Assembly (NCBI GenBank): GCA_945910005.1
Contig: OX246746.1
Span: 18,945,133-19,009,132 of the forward strand
DNA: 64,000 nucleotides
DNA from: Isoperla grammatica
Lineage: Eukaryota > Arthropoda > Insecta > Plecoptera > Perlodidae
Direction: 5' to 3'
A program made the position numbers and the translations under genes. Within the stretch, counting starts at the first letter, position 1. Each line of letters opens with the position of its first letter. The notes under the pieces are model-generated. The model did no database searches. It was not told the origin of the DNA and saw nothing but the letters and a program-made list of their open reading frames with translations. Shown here one piece after another: positions 62,995 to 64,000 of the stretch.

Positions 62995-63291
62995 ACTGCA
63001 GCATATCACTAGAAACCTGAATACCGATCGCGAACACTTCTTAAAACCAAACCATGTAAAAAAATCCAAATTGTGCCTAAATTGTGTTGCCCATCGCACT
63101 TTCATATGAAACCTCAGGGCCTGAATCGCAAGAGGTTCAAATACAGTTTCTGGTCTTAATTGCAATACCCAGCCTAACTTTGGGTCCCTCATGAATCTAG
63201 ACCTAGGTCGCAAGGAGTTAAGGTAATTCCTGGTGGGAACCAAAACACGATGATCTTTCCAATAATGTTTCTAAATCTGCTCTGATATATG

Positions 63292-63381
63292 GGCCTGGAT
63301 TCACAAGGTGTGTAAAGTTAGGCTGGGCTTACAGTTAACACTACAAATAGACATGGACCTCTTGTGAATTTCCAGGCCGAG
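63292..63381. mobile_element. Shortened copy of the GGATTCACAAG family
   Basis: The left end GGGCCTGGATTCACAAG is inversely matched by CTTGTGAATTTCCAGGCC about 70 bases on. The interior keeps GTTAGGCTGGGCTTACAGTT. This looks like an internally deleted relative of the element at 52627-52887. A further degenerate relative is at about 63114-63215. Confidence 0.55.
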
Positions 63382-63486
63382 GTATACTTCCAGACTTGTG
63401 TGCCATCTTTTGACACTTTTTCTGTTATCAATAACAGATTTCATGCATTTTATTGAATTTCATCAACTGATTGATGTGAGTTTCAG

Positions 63487-63589
63487 GGGACCATCCGGAG
63501 TTCGAGCGCAGGCGATGGATAACGACGGCCAACTGGTTGATGACTTCGTGTTTGATAAAGGTCTTCGTCCATGGCCATCGCGCACGTGA
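63487..63589 (+). CDS. L2HGDH: L-2-hydroxyglutarate dehydrogenase, last exon, with a frame break
   Basis: This exon follows the acceptor gagtttcag. It reads [20 protein letters not shown] then FVFDKG, matching the family, but then runs into LRPWPSRT and a TGA at 63587-63589. Read straight through, the seven exons give 430 residues, against 463 in human. The expected family C-terminus ([15 protein letters not shown] and on to EHL) is present directly downstream in another frame, ending at TAG 63628-63630. About 15-20 residues that normally lie between, including the NAPSPGAT-type segment, are absent. The break looks like a deletion of 3n+1 bases near 63561-63566. It may be an assembly error, a disabled allele, or a real lineage change. 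Confidence 0.85.
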
Positions 63590-63630
63590 TCGCAGACAAG
63601 GTCAAACAAAACATGGACGAACACCTTTAG
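63564..63630 (+). other. Out-of-frame remnant of the normal L2HGDH C-terminus
   Basis: Reading from about 63564, in the frame two bases on from exon 7, gives [18 protein letters not shown] and then DEHL with a TAG at 63628-63630. This resembles the usual end of animal L2HGDH (TSS-AI---IAD-V-Q). It shows that the true coding end of the gene is here, but uncoupled from the upstream frame by the missing bases. Confidence 0.8.
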
Positions 63631-63757
63631 TGTTGATGGATGACCATGTCCAAACGACCCGAACGGAAAGACTGACCTTCAGGTGATGCACACAGAATGA
63701 AACGAGGGATCATTGACTGCTTCGTCCATCATAGACGCTTGTGCCCTTAAAGTCTAT

Positions 63758-63897
63758 CACAATTGTCCGTGTCGGGATCGCATTCGCAATCCGGAAATCG
63801 TGGAAGGCGCTGTTCACAATAAAATCGTAATGTCGGCATTTGAAAACGTACAATTGAGATCCCGATCCCGATTACGATCACGATACCGACAATTGTG
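63758..63897. mobile_element. Short inverted-repeat (MITE-like) element in the L2HGDH 3' region
   Basis: The ends pair as CACAATTGTCCGTGTCGGGA on the left against the complement of TACCGACAATTGTG on the right, over about 20 bases with a few mismatches. The total length is about 140 bp. No clear target duplication is seen. It encloses the AATAAA hexamer. Confidence 0.55.
63818..63823 (+). terminator. Candidate polyadenylation signal AATAAA
   Basis: A canonical AATAAA hexamer lies about 190 bases after the out-of-frame TAG at 63630, on the sense strand of L2HGDH. It falls within the small inverted-repeat element at 63758-63897. No cleavage site can be fixed by eye, and other signals beyond the window are possible. 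Confidence 0.4.
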
Positions 63898-64000
63898 GTT
63901 GGAGCTCTAGTGGGAATAAGTTATTTCAACTGAAGAAGAGTTAGATGTGTGTTCAAAATTGTGCATAGTTTCACTGAAGGATAAGGAAATATATTCCTGC

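Larger units (their letters stand above)
59050..63486 (+). other. L2HGDH intron 6
   Basis: A GT-AG intron of about 4.4 kb. It includes a T run near 59132, a (GT)n tract at about 59525-59541, facing G and C runs at 60317-60330 and 60352-60364, an inverted-repeat element at about 61848-62042, an AGAGC microsatellite, a second copy of the palindromic MITE at 62824-62994, and two short copies of the GGATTCACAAG family near 63114-63380. Confidence 0.8.

Overview
This window looks like nuclear DNA from an arthropod with a repeat-rich, intron-rich genome. The evidence is two animal genes split by GT-AG introns, long AT-rich non-coding stretches, tRNA-derived SINE-like repeats, many foldback and MITE-type DNA transposon remnants, and an unusual number of long pure G or C runs. 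The TRIM9 exon reads most like insect TRIM9. I cannot name the species; a large-genome insect or another arthropod would fit. I see nothing bacterial, viral or plasmid-like.

Layout: (1) Positions 1-43657 appear to lie inside the first coding intron of a TRIM9-type E3 ubiquitin ligase gene on the minus strand. No further TRIM9 exon and no other recognisable gene is visible there, only mobile-element debris and simple repeats. (2) 43658-44443 (minus) is the first coding exon of TRIM9, carrying the split RING finger and both B-boxes and ending in a clean splice donor. (3) 44444-47041 is the space between two divergent genes and holds a SINE copy. (4) 47042-63589 (plus) is L-2-hydroxyglutarate dehydrogenase (L2HGDH). 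Seven coding exons join in frame from a mitochondrial-type leader to the last exon. (5) 63590-64000 is 3' flanking sequence with a candidate polyadenylation signal inside a small inverted-repeat element.

The two genes are head to head, with their start codons about 2.6 kb apart. They have no obvious shared biochemistry: TRIM9 is a neuronal ubiquitin ligase, and L2HGDH is a mitochondrial FAD enzyme that clears L-2-hydroxyglutarate. The most notable points are a frame break in the last L2HGDH exon that removes the conserved NAPSPGAT-type segment, a palindromic MITE ending about 20 nt before the L2HGDH exon 2 acceptor, the poly-G/poly-C tracts, and several elements with exact target-site duplications. 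I did not find a convincing new multi-gene system.
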